Under the pieces are notes generated by a model. That model was given only the letters and a program-made list of their open reading frames with translations. It was not told where the DNA came from and did no database searches. Source: Streptomyces sp. ISL-12 (GTDB lineage: Bacteria > Actinomycetota > Actinomycetes > Streptomycetales > Streptomycetaceae). From it: a stretch of DNA of 64,000 nt. Both the position numbers and the translations under genes were made by a program. Location: contig NZ_JAGGOO010000144.1 of NCBI RefSeq assembly GCF_018614415.1, positions 1 to 64,000 of the forward strand, given 5' to 3'. Below are positions 1 to 8,884 of this stretch, piece after piece. Positions within the stretch are counted from its first letter, which is position 1, and every line of letters begins with the position of its first letter.

Positions 1-164
1 TGATCCAAACGACAGGCCCTGGCGCACCCGGCCGGACCGGGTCGGGCGGGCCGCCCACCCGGCCCGGTCAGCGGTGGCCAGGACGGCGAGCAGGACGGCG
101 ACGGCCGGTACGAGTCCGACCCCCTGCGGCACGCGCTCATACGCGTTGCCGCACCGCCGCGGCC

Positions 165-1382
165 TCAGGCTCCTTGTGCCGCGCCTCCGGGAACCCGGAG
201 CTCCGGCTCCGCCCGCAGACCGTCGACGTCCACCCCGCTCTCCGCCAGCACACGCGCGACCTCCGCCGCGGACTCCGGGTCCGTCCCGGTCTCGTCCAGC
301 AGGGCCGCCAGCAGATGCGTCGTGCCGACCGTCGGCGAGCCCTGAGCGGAAGCGGTGAACTGCGTGACGTGCAGGAGCCGTCGCTCGAAGTCGGCGGAGC
401 CCTCGACCTCCGGGGGCACCTCCTGCGCGACCCCGGTGGAGGGCAGCAGCACTCGGGCGACCGCGCCCTGCCGTGCGCCGTGCCGGCGCAGGAGTTCCGC
501 CCCCTGGTTGGCTCCCGCCAGCTCCTCGGGCAGCGCACGCTCCGCGACGGTCAACGACCGGTCCAGGGCCAGAATCCCCAGCAGCGCATCGACCGGTTCC
601 GTCTCCGGCGCCCCGCGCCGCACCGCACTCCGGTGTGCCTCCGAGCGCACCGCGCTGACGACCGCGGAACCGAACCCGGCGCCGCCCCCGGACACCCAGG
701 AGATGAACTTCCGGGTCAGTGGATTACCGCTCTTCCCGAACGTCCCCGCCTTGCGCATCAACACCACCGGTCCGGGTTCCGGCACTTCGTCGCTCCCCCG
801 CAGCGCGTGCAGCGCGGTCGAGGCGGCCGAGACGTCCAGCTTCTCCACCACCATGGCCTCACGGGCACGCGTATCGGGCAGCTCGACCAGCGCCCGCGCC
901 ACGTGGCGGACGCGTACGGAAACGGTGCCCTCTTCCCGTGCCGCCTCCAGCGCCTTGCGCAGACAGGTGCGCAACGCGGGTGTCATCGGCGGGAGTCCGA
1001 TGTTCTGCGGCTCCTCCTCCTTCCGGTTCTTCCAGCGCAGCCTCTTGGCCTCCTCGTGCCGGACCTCCCGCCAGAAGGCGTCGATCTCCCGCTCGTCGTC
1101 CGGGCTCCCCACCTCGCCGTCACCAGCGTCCCCGCTGATCCACACCGATGTCCCCCGGGCCGCGATCGAGCCGCCGAGTGTGCCCGAGGCCTTCATTCCG
1201 GGGGCGATCGCCGAACCGGCGGCCCATTCACCCGACACGAGCGCGTACAGCAGGCCTTCCGTACCGACATCCGTACGCTCCTGCTTGGCCACCGCGCGCA
1301 TCGTCTCCAGCAGCAGCTTGACGACGTCCCTCTCGAACTCGGTGGTCACGTCGGCTCTGCGGTCGGACGTTCGCTGATCCAT
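165..1382 (-). CDS. Clp N-terminal-repeat-like protein of unknown function
   Basis: A 405-residue protein. Two stretches, around residues 15-60 and 330-385, resemble the helical repeat found at the N-terminus of ClpA/ClpC chaperones; the second reads FERRLLHVTQFTA followed by GTTHLLAALLDETG. There is no AAA+ ATPase module, so it is not a Clp ATPase. The Clp-N fold normally binds adaptors or substrates, and a protein-binding role here is inference. It starts at ATG 1382 and diverges from the aromatase/cyclase gene. It is probably the last gene outside the polyketide cluster on this side. The 164 bases before it in the window show nothing I recognise. Confidence 0.6.
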   Translation of the reverse strand: MDQRTSDRRADVTTEFERDVVKLLLETMRAVAKQERTDVGTEGLLYALVSGEWAAGSAIAPGMKASGTLGGSIAARGTSVWISGDAGDGEVGSPDDEREIDAFWREVRHEEAKRLRWKNRKEEEPQNIGLPPMTPALRTCLRKALEAAREEGTVSVRVRHVARALVELPDTRAREAMVVEKLDVSAASTALHALRGSDEVPEPGPVVLMRKAGTFGKSGNPLTRKFISWVSGGGAGFGSAVVSAVRSEAHRSAVRRGAPETEPVDALLGILALDRSLTVAERALPEELAGANQGAELLRRHGARQGAVARVLLPSTGVAQEVPPEVEGSADFERRLLHVTQFTASAQGSPTVGTTHLLAALLDETGTDPESAAEVARVLAESGVDVDGLRAEPELRVPGGAAQGA

Positions 1383-1893
1383 CGGGTTACCCCTCCATGG
1401 CGGTTACTTGCTACCAAGGACGCCGGTACACGCTCTCCGGATGCGCGGTCGGCCGGGCTTCCGGTCCTACCCGCGTCCGCGGGAAAGGAACAGCACACTG
1501 CTGAACGACGACGATCCTGTACTCGACGACCCGTAGGCCGGTCGCTCGCCGGTCGGCACGCGCCTCTCGCACGCCGCCTCGGCCGGGCCGCCACCTACCT
1601 CGACGAGGTGGCGACCTTCTCCGCCGTGCCCACCGGTCCGGACGCGAGGGATCGGGCCGGCCTCGCCGAGTTGCTCGGTCCCGGCGCGTTCGCCGACAGG
1701 CTCGGCTGCCCTGCCGTCCCGCCGTCGAACTGGGAGCCGGTCCGGGAGAGTTCCGGTGGCGCCTGCCCCAGTCGCTGGACGAGTTGCACGGCCGGTTCCT
1801 CGAGCCAGGCCATGGCCCGTGTCCAGCCGGTCTCCACTGCCGCTGGAGTGGCAGCCCGGACACTCGCGGCGGCATCTCGGAAAGGGGCACTGC
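1383..1893. other. intergenic region between divergent genes
   Basis: About 510 bases between the Clp-N-like gene (leftward) and the aromatase/cyclase gene (rightward). The reading frames here overlap each other on both strands and match no family I know. It should hold divergent promoters, but I could not pick out a convincing -10/-35 pair. Confidence 0.4.
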
Positions 1894-2841
1894 ATGTCGG
1901 ACTCAGGCGTCGTCAGGACGCGTCACGCGATCGATGTGGCGGCCGAACCCAAGGCCGTGTACGAGCTGATCGTGGCGGCGGACAACTGGCCGCATATCTT
2001 TCCTCCCACCGTGCACGTGGAGAAGCTCGAGGGGGACGGCCGGTCGGAGCGGCTGCGGATCTGGGCGTTCGCGAACCGGGAGGTGCGGTCGTGGACCTCC
2101 CGACGGGAACTGGATCCGAGCGCGCTGCGGGTGAGGTTCCGCCAGGAGGTCTCGTCTGCGCCGGTCGCGTCGATGGGCGGCGAGTGGATCATCGAGGCCG
2201 CACCGGGCGGAAGCAGCGTCGTACTGCTGCACGACTTCACCGTGGTCGACGACGATCCGGTGGCCCGCGAGTGGGTGGAGCGCGCCGTCGACACCAACAG
2301 CGGCTCCGAACTGGCCGCGCTGAAAGCGACGGCCGAGTCCCTGGCGGCGGAGCCGAGAGCGCTGCTGTCGTTCGCCGACCACGTCGACATCTCAGGCCCG
2401 CAGCAGGAGGTGTACGACTTCCTCTGGCGGGCCGACCTCTGGGAAGAGCGGCTTCCGCACGTGAGCCGACTCGTGCTGACCGAGCCCGGCGAGGACCTGC
2501 AGACGGTGGAGATGGACACCCGCGCCGCCGACGGTTCCGTGCACACGACAAAGTCGGTACGGGTCGGTTTCGCGCCGGACCGGCTCGTGTACAAGCAGAC
2601 CCAGGTGCCGCAGCTGATGGCCGCGCACTCGGGCCGCTGGACCATCGAGGCGACCGAGCACGGGGTGCGCGCCACCTCGCACCACACGGTCCTCCTGCGC
2701 CCCGAGCGGGTGCAGGAGCTGCTGGGCCCGGACGCCACTCTCGACACGGCCCGCGACCTCGTCCGCAAGGCCCTCGGCAAGAACAGCACGGCCACTCTCA
2801 CCCTGGCCAAGGAGACCGCGGAGCGAGCCGCGTCCCGCTGA
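1894..2841 (+). CDS. didomain polyketide aromatase/cyclase (SRPBCC)
   Basis: A 315-residue protein with two tandem SRPBCC (START-like) domains, roughly residues 5-150 and 155-310. Each opens with the same kind of segment (RHAIDVAAEPKAVYELI; DHVDISGPQQEVYDFLW). This is the layout of the ActVII/GrhQ-type didomain aromatase/cyclases, which act on reduced polyketides, usually closing the first ring (C7-C12) and aromatising it. The ATG at 1894 is chosen because a purine-rich GGAAAGGGG stretch lies about 6 bases upstream and the conserved domain starts straight after it; the frame is open further upstream. It converges on the ACP gene across a strong terminator. The presence of a C9 ketoreductase in the cluster fits a didomain rather than a monodomain enzyme. 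Confidence 0.88.
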   Translation: MSDSGVVRTRHAIDVAAEPKAVYELIVAADNWPHIFPPTVHVEKLEGDGRSERLRIWAFANREVRSWTSRRELDPSALRVRFRQEVSSAPVASMGGEWIIEAAPGGSSVVLLHDFTVVDDDPVAREWVERAVDTNSGSELAALKATAESLAAEPRALLSFADHVDISGPQQEVYDFLWRADLWEERLPHVSRLVLTEPGEDLQTVEMDTRAADGSVHTTKSVRVGFAPDRLVYKQTQVPQLMAAHSGRWTIEATEHGVRATSHHTVLLRPERVQELLGPDATLDTARDLVRKALGKNSTATLTLAKETAERAASR

Positions 2842-2859
2842 CGTCCGGGCGAACGAAAA

Positions 2860-2891
2860 GGGCGGGGCCCCGCGGATCCGGGGCCCCGCCC
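2860..2891. terminator. bidirectional hairpin terminator
   Basis: A perfect 12-bp stem, GGGCGGGGCCCC against GGGGCCCCGCCC, with an 8-base loop. It lies between the convergent aromatase/cyclase and ACP genes, so it should stop transcription from both sides. Confidence 0.75.
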
Positions 2892-2904
2892 TCCGTGTAC
2901 GCGC

Positions 2905-3174
2905 TCAGCTCCCTGACAGGGCCGAGTTGACCAGGTCGACGAAGGCCCGCGGGGTCTCGGCGCCGTCGAGGTCCTCGTCGGGGATGACGACCCCGTAGTC
3001 ACGGGTGATGCGGCCTGCCACTTCCAGCAGAGCGAGGGAGTCGTAGCCGAGGTCCGTGAACAGTATGTCGGCGATGTCCCCGCTCAGGTCGACAGCCTCG
3101 TCCTCGCCCGCCGACTCACGCAGGATGTGGGTGAAGTCGTCAATGCTCAGTGCCGTGACCCCGTTCGCGCTCAT
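2905..3174 (-). CDS. type II PKS acyl carrier protein
   Basis: An 89-residue acidic protein with the phosphopantetheine attachment motif DLGYDSLALLE, where Ser46 carries the arm. Length and motif are typical of minimal-PKS ACPs. It carries the growing poly-beta-ketone between KS-alpha/KS-beta and the ring-forming enzymes. ATG 3174 is the start (GGAAGGAACCC lies upstream). It is the third gene of the classic order KS-alpha, KS-beta, ACP, and is separated from KS-beta by about 94 bases. Confidence 0.95.
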   Translation of the reverse strand: MSANGVTALSIDDFTHILRESAGEDEAVDLSGDIADILFTDLGYDSLALLEVAGRITRDYGVVIPDEDLDGAETPRAFVDLVNSALSGS

Positions 3175-3268
3175 GGTGGGTTCCTTCCCGTTGGTTCGTA
3201 CTCGGTGATGGGATGTGCCGGCCGTGCCGGTTGTTCGAGTGGTCCCGTGCCGCCGGTGCTGCGGTGGT

Positions 3269-4495
3269 TCAGTCGGTGGCCGTGACGACCGCTGCCGCGT
3301 TGAAGCCGCCCTCGCCGCGAGCCAGGACCAGCGCCGCGTCGCCGGTGAGCGGGCGGGCCTCACCCGTCACCAGGTCCACGGGGCAGTCCGCGGCGACCGA
3401 TGTGACGTTCACGGTCGGCGGGACACGGCGGTCGCGCAGGGCGAGCAGCGCGGAGACCAGGTCGAGGGCCGCGCCGCCCGCGTACAGGCGGCCGGTCTGC
3501 GCCTTCGGTACGGCGACCTGCACCCGGCGGGCACCGAACACGGCGGCGAGCGCGGCCGCTTCGGCTCGATCGGCCTCGGGCACGCCGGCCGCGTCCGCGA
3601 AGACGACGGCGACGGCGTCGGGAGCGCAGCCCGCGTCCTTGAGGGCAGCGCGGATCGCACGCTCCAGGCCGTCGGCCTCCGGGTCCAGCGGGTCCGGGTC
3701 GAACGTGGCGGCGTACCCGGCCAGTTCGCCGTACACGCGGGCGCCGCGCTCCTCGGCGGATGCCGGGTCCTCCAGGACCACGTATGCGCCGCCCTCGCCC
3801 GGGACATGGCCCGAGGCGGCCTCGTCGAAGGGCAGGTACGCGCGGTCGGGGCGGGCCTCGGTGCTGAGACGCCCGGAGGCGAGCTGTCCCGCGAGGCCGA
3901 GCGGGCACAGCGCACCGTCGACGCCGCCCGCGAGCATCACCTTCGTGCCCTTGCGGATCTGCCGCCGCGCGTGCCCGATCGCGTCGAGCCCTCCGGCCTG
4001 GTCGGTGACGACGGCGCTGCTCGGGCCCTTCAGCCCGTGCCGGATGGAGATCTGGCCGGTGTTGACGGCGTAGAACCAGGCGAAGGACTGATACGCGCTG
4101 ACGAACTGGCCGCCCTTGCTCCACAGGTTCTGCAGCTCGCGCTGGCCGAACTCGAAGCCACCCATCGACGAGGCCGAGGACACGCCCGCCTCGTACGGGG
4201 CCAGGGCGGCGAGGTCGAGGCCGCTGTCCTTCAGGGCCTCGTCGGCCGCGTACAGGGCAAGCCGGGTCATGTGGTCGGTCTGGGGCAGCAGCCGGCTCGG
4301 GATGTGCTCGGCGGCCTCGAAACCGGGCACCTCGCCGGCGAGCCGCACCGGGTAGCCGGAGGCGTCGAAACGGGTGATCTCCGCGATGCCGTTCGCACCC
4401 TCGACGATGGCCGCCCAGTGAGCGTCGGCGCCAAGCCCGGTGGGGGCGGCGACGCCGATGCCGGTGATCACGGGACGGGTGGCGGTTGCCGTCAC
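3269..4495 (-). CDS. KS-beta / chain length factor
   Basis: 408 residues with a thiolase fold. The nucleophile position reads VVTDQAGGLDA, so Gln166 replaces the active-site Cys. That is the hallmark of KS-beta, which forms the heterodimer with KS-alpha, drives malonyl-ACP decarboxylation and sets chain length. The start is GTG 4495, which overlaps the KS-alpha stop as GTGA; this translational coupling is standard for the pair and keeps the subunits at a 1:1 ratio. Chain length cannot be read reliably by eye from the tunnel residues. Confidence 0.95.
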   Translation of the reverse strand: MTATATRPVITGIGVAAPTGLGADAHWAAIVEGANGIAEITRFDASGYPVRLAGEVPGFEAAEHIPSRLLPQTDHMTRLALYAADEALKDSGLDLAALAPYEAGVSSASSMGGFEFGQRELQNLWSKGGQFVSAYQSFAWFYAVNTGQISIRHGLKGPSSAVVTDQAGGLDAIGHARRQIRKGTKVMLAGGVDGALCPLGLAGQLASGRLSTEARPDRAYLPFDEAASGHVPGEGGAYVVLEDPASAEERGARVYGELAGYAATFDPDPLDPEADGLERAIRAALKDAGCAPDAVAVVFADAAGVPEADRAEAAALAAVFGARRVQVAVPKAQTGRLYAGGAALDLVSALLALRDRRVPPTVNVTSVAADCPVDLVTGEARPLTGDAALVLARGEGGFNAAAVVTATD

Positions 4496-5760
4496 GCGGC
4501 ACTCCTTTCGGGACGGGCGAGGACGACGGCGCTCTGGAAGCCGCCGAAGCCGCTGCCAACGCTGAGTACGGAGTCGACCCGGGCCTCGCGCGCGCGCAGG
4601 GGGACGTAGTCGAGATCGCACAGCGGGTCGGGCTCGTGCAGGTTCGCCGTCGGCGGGATCAGGCCGTGCTCCATCGCAAGGACGCACGCGACGAGTTCGA
4701 GCGCGCCGATCGCTCCGAGCGAGTGTCCGATCATCGACTTGATGGAGCTGACCGGCACTTGGTAGGCGTGCTCGCCGAGCGAGGTCTTGAACGCGGCCGT
4801 CTCGTGCCGGTCGTTCTGCTTGGTGCTGGATCCGTGCGCGTTGACGTAGTCGACCTGCTCGGGCGCGAGCCGCGCCTCCGCGAGCGCGATCCGGATCGCC
4901 TCGGCCATCTCCGTACCGTCCGGGCGCAGGCCGGTCATGTGGTACGCGTTGCTGCGCGTGCCGAACCCGGCGACCTCGGCGTAGATCCGGGCGCCGCGGG
5001 CCCGCGCGTGGCCCAGCTCCTCCAGGATCAGCACGGCCGCGCCTTCGCCGAGGACGAGCCCGTTGCGGGTGTTGTCGAAGGGCCGGGAGGCGTGCTCCGG
5101 ATCGTCGTTGCGGGGCGTGGTCGCCTTGATGGCGTCGAAGCAGGCCAGTGTGATCGGGGAGATCGGCGCGTCGGTGCCGCCCGCGACGATGACGTCGGCG
5201 CTTCCCTCGCGGATCAGGTCGGCGCCGTGGCCGATGGCGTCGAGACCCGAGGTGCAGCCGTCGGAGACGAGCGACACCGGGCCCATCGCGCCGACCTCGC
5301 GGGCCAGTTCGGCGGCCAGCGAGCTCGGGACGAAGTGGTCGTAGAGCCGGGGCACCGCGTACTCCTGGTCGACGAGCCAGTGGGCACCGCCGTCACTCAG
5401 GACGACGTACTCGTTCTCCATCGACGTGGTGCAGCCCACCGCGCAGCCGAGCGACACGCCCGTGCCCACGGCCTGGGAGGTGGCGAGGTCCAGGCCGGAG
5501 TCGGCGACCGCCTCCCGGGCGGCGACCAGCGCGAACTGACCCGCGCGGTCGAGCCTGCGCTCCTCCTGCGGCGACAGTCCGGCCGCCGCGGACTGGAAGT
5601 CGACCTCGGCCGCGACCTGGGAGCGGTACGGGGAGGCATCGAAGAGGGAGATCGTGCGGGTGGCCGTCCGCCCGGTCGACAGCAGATCCCAGTACCGCTT
5701 GATCCCTGTTCCCCCGGGCGCCACCGCACCGATTCCGGTTATGACGACGCGTCGTTCCAT
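4492..5760 (-). CDS. KS-alpha ketosynthase of type II PKS
   Basis: 422 residues. The catalytic triad is visible at the usual numbering: Cys169 in SDGCTSGLDA, His309 in YVNAHGSSTKQND and His346 in SMIGHSLGA. It condenses malonyl-ACP extender units with KS-beta. ATG 5760 (MERRVVITG) is preferred because GAGTGAGG sits about 6 bases upstream; another ATG at 5766 would add two residues. It follows the acyltransferase gene by a few bases and is fused by overlap to KS-beta, so AT-KS-alpha-KS-beta-ACP form one leftward operon. Confidence 0.96.
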   Translation of the reverse strand: MERRVVITGIGAVAPGGTGIKRYWDLLSTGRTATRTISLFDASPYRSQVAAEVDFQSAAAGLSPQEERRLDRAGQFALVAAREAVADSGLDLATSQAVGTGVSLGCAVGCTTSMENEYVVLSDGGAHWLVDQEYAVPRLYDHFVPSSLAAELAREVGAMGPVSLVSDGCTSGLDAIGHGADLIREGSADVIVAGGTDAPISPITLACFDAIKATTPRNDDPEHASRPFDNTRNGLVLGEGAAVLILEELGHARARGARIYAEVAGFGTRSNAYHMTGLRPDGTEMAEAIRIALAEARLAPEQVDYVNAHGSSTKQNDRHETAAFKTSLGEHAYQVPVSSIKSMIGHSLGAIGALELVACVLAMEHGLIPPTANLHEPDPLCDLDYVPLRAREARVDSVLSVGSGFGGFQSAVVLARPERSAA

Positions 5761-5768
5761 GGGCATCC

Positions 5769-6938
5769 TCACTCGCTGTCGGCGGGAACCGGCGCTCCGG
5801 CCCCTGGGCGTGACCGTGTCAAGTCGGTCTGGAGACCCGCTCGAACCGGCCTGGACGTCTGCGCGGTCGAACCGGTTGCCGGTGCGGCGGCGCTTCCGGC
5901 GGGCGATGCGCCAGCCGGGCCGGCGGGCGCGGGCCTTGGGGAGCCGGCCGGCTTGCCGGAGGCGGCGGGCGCGCCCGCGAGTTCGGCGAGGGCCTGCTCG
6001 AAAGCCGCCCTCTCGGCGCTCGGTTCGCCGGGCCGCGCGGGAAGGAGACCGATCGCCCGGGAGCCCCCCTTCGCGACCCGCGGATGGCGGCGCGCGAGCG
6101 CGGTGAGCCCCTGCCCGGGACCCGCCTCCGCGAGTACCACGTCCTGGTCGGCGAGCACGATGTCGAGCGCCGGCCCGAACAGCACCGGACGCGCGGGCTG
6201 CAGCGCCCAGAACCGCGGGTCCCGGGCCAGTTCGTACGTCAACGGCCCGGGCTCGTACGCGGAGTGCAGCGGCAGCCGGGGAGGACGGACACGCACAGCG
6301 GCGAGCAGCGGCAGCGCGCGCAGGGCCGCCGCTGTGAGCACGGGGCTGTGGAACGGGTTGAGCGCACGGGCCCTGCGGCATGTGAAGCCGTCGGCGCGCA
6401 GTTTCTCCTCGGCGGTGCGCAGGCCGGCCTCGGGGCCGGCGAGCAGCACCTGGCGGGGCGCGTTGACGGCGCCGACGACGACCTCTTCCGTCGTGTACGG
6501 GGCGACCTCGTCGGGGCCCGCCTGCACGGCGAGCATGCCGCCCGGCGGGGTGCCCTGGAGCTGGGCGATCCGGTCCGCCATGACGGACACGGCGTCCGCC
6601 GGGTCGAAGACGCCGGCGAGCGTGGCCGCGGCGACCTCGCCGACACTGTGCCCGAGCAGGGCCGCAGGCCGCACCCCGGCGTCGAGGACCGTCCGTCCGA
6701 CGGCCCAGTTCAGCGAGAACAGCAGCGGCTGCGCGGTGCGCAGACTGTCGGCCTCCGGGCCGCGGCGGGCGGCGAGCCAGTCGGCACGCAGGTCGAACCC
6801 GTGTGCGCTCCACAGCCCAAGGACCTCGTCCATACAGGTCCGGAAGCCCAGGTGGGCGTGGTACAGGCCGACGCCCATACCAGGCTGCTGCGCGCCCTGT
6901 CCGGGAAACAGCAGCACGGCCGGCGGCGGTTCGGTCAC
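5769..6938 (-). CDS. free-standing acyltransferase (malonyl-CoA:ACP type)
   Basis: 389 residues of the acyltransferase family. The catalytic motif GHSVGEVAAA has Ser98, and the conserved His lies in NPFHSP; FPGQGAQQPGMG is at the N-terminus. After about residue 320 comes an Ala/Pro-rich tail with no recognisable domain. Dedicated ATs are rare in acetate-primed type II systems but occur in clusters with alternative starter units (ZhuC, FrnK, HedF). There they remove wrongly loaded acetyl groups or load acyl groups, so the same editing or loading role is inferred here. The start is GTG 6938, with GGAGAGGAG just upstream. It is the first gene of the minimal-PKS operon and diverges from the KSIII-like gene. 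Confidence 0.88.
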   Translation of the reverse strand: MTEPPPAVLLFPGQGAQQPGMGVGLYHAHLGFRTCMDEVLGLWSAHGFDLRADWLAARRGPEADSLRTAQPLLFSLNWAVGRTVLDAGVRPAALLGHSVGEVAAATLAGVFDPADAVSVMADRIAQLQGTPPGGMLAVQAGPDEVAPYTTEEVVVGAVNAPRQVLLAGPEAGLRTAEEKLRADGFTCRRARALNPFHSPVLTAAALRALPLLAAVRVRPPRLPLHSAYEPGPLTYELARDPRFWALQPARPVLFGPALDIVLADQDVVLAEAGPGQGLTALARRHPRVAKGGSRAIGLLPARPGEPSAERAAFEQALAELAGAPAASGKPAGSPRPAPAGPAGASPAGSAAAPATGSTAQTSRPVRAGLQTDLTRSRPGAGAPVPADSE

Positions 6939-7284
6939 GGCGGATCTCCTCTCCTCGGTGTCCCGGCATGGTGGGGACGCCGTCTGGAGCCTCGGTCGAC
7001 ACCGGGCACAACGGCCGCGCCGTACGCACGGCCGGGCGGCACGGCGTGGCTCCCGGCCGACCCGCGCGCCGTCTCGTAGCCGCCCCGAACAGGGCCGCTC
7101 CAGTCGTTCTGGACCGCTCGTCCACCGGTCGCCCGGAGTGTTGTCCCCAGCCGGAGGCACGCGACCCGTTGCCCCGGTGCGCCGCGGTCGGTACGAGGGC
7201 CGCCGGGCCGGGCACCACCTGGACCGGCGGCCGTCGGCGTCTGCGAGGTTCCCTTCTGGACAGCCTGTGAAAGGGCATCGGGAC
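6939..7284. promoter_or_regulatory. divergent control region of the PKS core
   Basis: 346 bases between the leftward AT/KS/ACP operon and the rightward KSIII-like gene. Both transcripts must start here, and SARP proteins of this cluster would be expected to bind. I could not identify a clear set of heptamer direct repeats by eye, so no operator is claimed. Confidence 0.5.
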
Positions 7285-8325
7285 ATGAGGTTCGACGACC
7301 TGTACATCGCCGGGGCGGCCGTGCACCTGGAGGGCAGGAGCACCGTGGAGGAGGCGCTACGGGACGGGCGGTGCGACGAGCGCACCGCGATCCGCAGCGG
7401 GATCGCCTCCGTCGCGGTGTCGACGGGCGCCTCCGCGCCCGAGCTCGCGGTGGCCGCGGCACGGCAGGTGTTGAAGCGTACGGCTACGCATCCCACCGAC
7501 ATCGATCTGCTGCTGCACGCGACCGTGCAGCACCAGGGGCACGACCTGTGGGCCCCTGCCTCGTACATCCAGCGGTACGCGGTCGGCAACCGGTGCCCCG
7601 CGATCGAGATCAAGCAGCTCTCCAACGGGGGCATGGCCGCGCTGGAACTCGCCTCCGGCTATCTCGCCGGCGCGCCCGGCCGTACGGCCGCGTTGCTGAC
7701 CACGGGCGACGTGTTCGGCGAGCCCGGCTTCGACCGCTGGCGCAGCGACCCCGGCACTGTGTACGGCGACGCGGGCACCGGGCTCGTCCTCCGCCGGGGG
7801 CGTACGGGCTTCGTGCGGCTGCGCAGTCTCGTGACCGTGTCGGACGCCGATCTGGAGCAGATGCACCGGGGGCGGGACCCGTTCTCCCGGGTGCCGTTCG
7901 CGGTACGGCAGCCGATCGATCTGGGGCTGCTCCAAAGGGCGTTCATCGAGGAGACCGGGCGGTCGTACAGCGTCGCCCGGATCACGGCGGGCCAGGACGA
8001 GACGCTGAAGCGGGCGCTGGCCGAGGCGGACTGCACGCTCGCCGACATCTCATGGTTCGTGCTGCCGAATTTCGGGCGTGGCCGGCTGAACTCGACGTTC
8101 CTGCGCCGCTGGAGCGTTCCGGAGGAGCGGACCACCTGGCAGTGGGGCCGTTCGATGGGTCACCTCGGGGCCGGCGACCAATTTGCGGGCCTCGCCCTCC
8201 TCGCCGAGTCGGGCCGGGCGCGCTCCGGTGAGCTGGGCCTGCTGTTCGGGGTCGGCGCCGGGTTCACCTGGAGCTGCGCGGTCGTCGAATTCACGGGTGC
8301 GGACCCGGGGGCGGCGGGCGTGTGA
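7285..8325 (+). CDS. KSIII-like starter acyltransferase with Ser-His-Asp residues
   Basis: 346 residues of the KASIII/FabH fold. The nucleophile position reads EIKQLSNGGM, with Ser113 where FabH has Cys. The FabH His position carries Asn262 (VLPNFGRG), and the FabH Asn position carries His293, followed five residues later by Asp298 (GHLGAGD). The Ser-His-Asp set and its spacing match what I recall for DpsC of the daunorubicin cluster, which transfers propionyl to start the chain. The protein is therefore predicted to select or transfer a non-acetate starter, or to act as an acyltransferase in tailoring, rather than as a condensing enzyme. ATG 7285 is preceded by GAAAGGG. It is transcribed alone, away from the minimal PKS. 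Confidence 0.85.
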   Translation: MRFDDLYIAGAAVHLEGRSTVEEALRDGRCDERTAIRSGIASVAVSTGASAPELAVAAARQVLKRTATHPTDIDLLLHATVQHQGHDLWAPASYIQRYAVGNRCPAIEIKQLSNGGMAALELASGYLAGAPGRTAALLTTGDVFGEPGFDRWRSDPGTVYGDAGTGLVLRRGRTGFVRLRSLVTVSDADLEQMHRGRDPFSRVPFAVRQPIDLGLLQRAFIEETGRSYSVARITAGQDETLKRALAEADCTLADISWFVLPNFGRGRLNSTFLRRWSVPEERTTWQWGRSMGHLGAGDQFAGLALLAESGRARSGELGLLFGVGAGFTWSCAVVEFTGADPGAAGV

Positions 8326-8359
8326 GCCCCGGGGTACGGATGACGGTACGGGCGGGACC

Positions 8360-8720
8360 GGGTCGCGGACGACGGACGGCCCGGTCCCTCGCTGCTCTCC
8401 CCGGCCGAACTGCTCCGGACGCGCCGTAGCCGGTGGCCGCTCGCCGCGCGCCGCTGAGCCGCCGCGCGTACGGGCGCCGCGGCGCGTCCTCGCCGAGCGG
8501 GTCGGGGCGGCTCCCGAACGCCTGCGCACCGGCCGGGTGCCGGGCCCGCATCGCGGCACCCGGGACCACCGCCCGCCCTGCCGGACTCCCCCGCCTGCGC
8601 GAACGCCGGTCCCCGTTCGGGGCCGCACTGACCGGCGACGGTGGCGCCAGGTTTTCGGGCGGGTCCCGGGGACCCGCACCCGCTGTTCCGCTGCTGGACC
8701 CGCAAGGGCGCGCACCACCG
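8360..8720 (+). pseudogene. possible decayed phosphopantetheinyl transferase fragment
   Basis: No intact gene lies between 8326 and 8884. In two different rightward frames there are stretches that recall the N-terminal part of Sfp-type phosphopantetheinyl transferases: LLSPAELLRTRRSR, then RRVLAERVGAAPERLRTGRV. The diagnostic GVDVE/WxxKEA core of that family is absent, so if real it is broken by a frameshift and truncated. A PPTase would make sense next to an ACP-dependent PKS. The similarity is judged from memory and is weak. A possible hairpin (CCGGGTGCCG and its complement, 8533-8563) lies inside it. Confidence 0.3.
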
Positions 8721-8884
8721 GCGGACGCGTCGGCACCTTCCCGGCTCCAGCCGGCGTCCATGCGGACCTTGCGGTACCGGGTGTCGCCCCGATCGCCTGA
8801 GGCGACCACGAAGCCTGGGCGGGCCGCTCATCCGGAGCGGCCCGCACCTCGTCCTCGCTGCCCGGTTTCCCTCGTCGCCCGGTG

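Noticed and set aside
1411..1895. Leftward open frames between the Clp-N-like and aromatase genes
   Set aside because: Two overlapping frames, both Arg-rich, no domain, no ribosome site; treated as intergenic.
174..2930. Very long open frame on the + strand through the Clp-N-like and aromatase genes
   Set aside because: It is antisense to or out of frame with real genes and is Arg/Gly/Pro-rich with no domain; such frames are normal in 70%+ GC DNA.
4486..7284. In-frame upstream extension of the KSIII-like gene
   Set aside because: It is antisense to the KS/AT operon; conserved KSIII sequence begins at 7285, where a plausible ribosome site exists.
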